From: Pseudomonas graminis
GTDB taxonomy: Bacteria > Pseudomonadota > Gammaproteobacteria > Pseudomonadales > Pseudomonadaceae
Direction: 5' to 3'
DNA length: 64,000 bases
NCBI RefSeq assembly: GCF_004364335.1
Contig: NZ_SOCR01000008.1
Location: forward strand, 248,001-312,000
Of this stretch, positions 62,633 through 64,000 are shown piece after piece; within the stretch, counting starts at the first letter, position 1, and the number at the start of each line of letters is the position of its first letter. A program made the position numbers and the translations under genes. The notes under the pieces are model-generated. The model was not told where the DNA came from. It saw only the letters and a program-made list of their open reading frames with translations, and did no database searches.

Positions 62633-63526
62633 TCAGAACGGCGCATCGCCCTGAATGGTGGTGCGGTGCAAGCGACGGCGCAGGTGATCGGGCGTGCCGC
62701 CGGCCAGGTGAATCAGCGAGCGGTTGTCCCAGAACACCATGTCGTTCTCCTGCCACTTGTGGCGGTAAACGCCTTCCGGACGAACGCTGTGGGCGTACAG
62801 CTCGGTCAGAATTGCCTGACTCTCGTCTTCCGGCAGGCCGACGATGTGGGTGGTGAAGCCTTCGCTGACGAACAGCGCCTTGCGCCCGTTTTCCGGGTGG
62901 GTACGCACGATCGGGTGGCTGACCACCGCGACCTGCGCCAGCTGTTCAGCACTGAGGGTCGGGCGCCAGTTATCGGCATTCCGGCCATGGCTGTAGCGTG
63001 AGGTGTAGCTGTGCACGGCATGGCGCCCTTCAACGACCTTGCGCAAATGCTCGGGGAGCGTGTCCCAGGCCAGGTGCATGTCAGCGAACAGGGTGTCGCC
63101 GCCTTCGCTCGGCAGCTCTTGGGCATAGAGCATTGAGCCCAGGCTCGGCAGTTCTTTGTAGGAAAGGTCCGAGTGCCAGTATTTGCCAGCATCGCCCAGC
63201 CCGACCGGCTGGCCGTCCTCGACGATATTGGAGACGATCAAAATCTCGGGATGATTGGCGAGCAGGAACTGCTTGAGCACGTGAATCTGCAGGACGCCAA
63301 AACGGCGGCTGAAATCGATCTGCTGTTGCGGGGTAATGTGCTGATCGCGGAAAACGACAACGTGATAGTCGAGATGCGCTTGATGCACGCGGGCAAAATC
63401 GGTGTCGTTGAGCGGACGGGACAGATCCAGACCGACGATTTCCGCGCCCACCTTTTCGGCGAATGGACGCACATCGAACTGCTGACCGGGCGCTTGCGCG
63501 GACGAAGCGTGGGAGGCTGCTGGCAT
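62633..63526 (-). CDS. TauD/TfdA-family alpha-ketoglutarate dioxygenase
   Basis: A 297-residue Fe(II)/alpha-ketoglutarate dioxygenase, likely hydroxylating a sulfonate or similar compound to release sulfite. The iron ligands are in YWHSDLSY (His118, Asp120), and the distal His is in FWDNRSLIHLAGG. The 2-oxoglutarate Arg is in LRRRLHRTTIQGD. The RFGVLQIHVLKQFLLANHPE stretch near residue 75-95 is family-typical. GGAG lies upstream of the ATG. It is the first gene of the operon with a TauABC-like importer, which fits taurine or alkanesulfonate use. Substrate not proven; tauD itself is one possibility. Confidence 0.88.
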   Translation of the reverse strand: MPAASHASSAQAPGQQFDVRPFAEKVGAEIVGLDLSRPLNDTDFARVHQAHLDYHVVVFRDQHITPQQQIDFSRRFGVLQIHVLKQFLLANHPEILIVSNIVEDGQPVGLGDAGKYWHSDLSYKELPSLGSMLYAQELPSEGGDTLFADMHLAWDTLPEHLRKVVEGRHAVHSYTSRYSHGRNADNWRPTLSAEQLAQVAVVSHPIVRTHPENGRKALFVSEGFTTHIVGLPEDESQAILTELYAHSVRPEGVYRHKWQENDMVFWDNRSLIHLAGGTPDHLRRRLHRTTIQGDAPF

Positions 63527-63833
63527 GAGAACTCCGACTCCAAAAGGTGTGGCTGAGGAGGGAGGACTTTAAAGCTATAAGAAGCGAAGTTTAAATATCG
63601 AAAGAGCATATGCATAGCGCTGAACGACCTAGCGACGGCCTTCGGCAATCACGGTTATGTGTAGGTCGGTTGAAAGCAGACTTATGCACAGGCGCTGAGC
63701 TTAAAACGCAAAACGCGCTTGCCCGCCGCCACTTCCCTGCACCCGACGACAGTGCGTCAGCGGACAGGGAGCAACGGCGGGCAAGCGCGTTTTGTACAGA
63801 TGAATGCGCTGCAATCGCGCATTCAGGCCTTCA
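63527..63833. repeat. Upstream region with a large REP inverted repeat
   Basis: This 307-base gap between the metQ stop and the dioxygenase start holds inverted copies of gcgcttgcccgcc (near 63708-63733) and ggcgggcaagcgcg (near 63776-63797), flanked by aaaac/gtttt. An AT-rich stretch near 63570-63610 likely includes the dioxygenase promoter. No gene is seen. Confidence 0.7.
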
Positions 63834-64000
63834 TCAGAACGCCGGCAATACCGCGCCGTCGTACTTCTTGTTGATGAAGTCTTTGACTTGCTGGCTGGTC
63901 AGCGCTTTGGACAGCTTCTCGATCGCGTCGGTGTGAGCGTTGTCGGTACGGGTCACCAGGTAGTTCACGTACGGCGAGTCGGCACCTTCCAGAATCAGCG
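63834..64000 (-). CDS. metQ: MetQ-family substrate-binding protein, C-terminal end (partial)
   Basis: The last ~55 codons, ending in TGA. The tail GADSPYVNYLVTRTDNAHTD and LTSQQVKDFINKKYDGAVLP followed by AF matches the end of MetQ-type methionine-binding proteins. The gene extends beyond the window. It is a second MetQ-type binding protein besides that at 49.3 kb, which lacks such an end. Confidence 0.85.
   Translation of the reverse strand, partial: LILEGADSPYVNYLVTRTDNAHTDAIEKLSKALTSQQVKDFINKKYDGAVLPAF

Noticed and set aside
1..64000. tRNA, rRNA, insertion sequences, prophage or integrase genes
   Set aside because: None could be recognised by eye; a covariance-model or HMM scan would be needed to exclude small RNAs.

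Overview
The window is a high-GC chromosomal segment of a Pseudomonas sensu stricto species, most likely of the fluorescens or syringae groups. The evidence is the gene order (M16 peptidase end, rsmD, YheT-type hydrolase, calB, coaD, ferredoxin, ggt, mutM, HDOD protein, ilvD, folA), a glnA to ntrBC block, thiI beside typA, and several families of short palindromic REP elements typical of these groups. No tRNA, rRNA, IS element, prophage or CRISPR array was seen.

Layout. Positions 1-16.2 kb are mostly conserved housekeeping genes: rRNA methylation (rsmD, rlmI), branched-chain amino-acid export (azlCD, with azlC broken by a frameshift), a rhodanese, TetR/MFS/aldehyde dehydrogenase, coaD, ferredoxin, ggt, mutM, HDOD and ilvD. 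Positions 16.3-23.6 kb hold a DUF3429 membrane protein, a frameshifted DASH-type cryptochrome, pchP (phosphorylcholine phosphatase), folA, a coupled DUF2868/DUF3482 membrane-GTPase pair and a YkgJ cysteine-cluster protein. Positions 23.8-34.3 kb are typA, thiI and the nitrogen block. In that block glnA has a recognisable sigma-54 promoter and NtrC sites, then come a cupin lipoprotein, a secreted chorismate mutase, two overlapping DUF4124 proteins and ntrBC. Positions 34.4-38.6 kb hold an aldo/keto reductase, an SDR and a BetT-type choline transporter with a BetI-like operator.

From 38.9 kb onward the window is dominated by sulfur metabolism. It carries a serine acetyltransferase (epsC), D-cysteine desulfhydrase with a cystine-type ABC transporter (dcyD-tcyJLN), two SfnB-type flavoproteins with a flavin-dependent monooxygenase and a MetQNI-like importer, a TauD-family dioxygenase with a TauABC-like importer, and the 3' end of another metQ. 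Together these look like equipment for scavenging sulfur from amino acids and organosulfur compounds when sulfate is scarce. The sulfur genes are interrupted by a SAM methyltransferase, a carbohydrate-binding-like orphan and a TriABC-like efflux operon with two lipoprotein adaptors. An orphan protein made of two Ig-like repeats (44.1 kb) also sits here.

Intergenic spaces are rich in REP pairs of at least four sequence families. One pair encloses a 7-copy 9-bp minisatellite, and one REP supplies the stop codon of its upstream gene. The most speculative novelty is in the sulfur islands, the two-repeat orphan, small unannotated open frames, and the two frameshifted genes.
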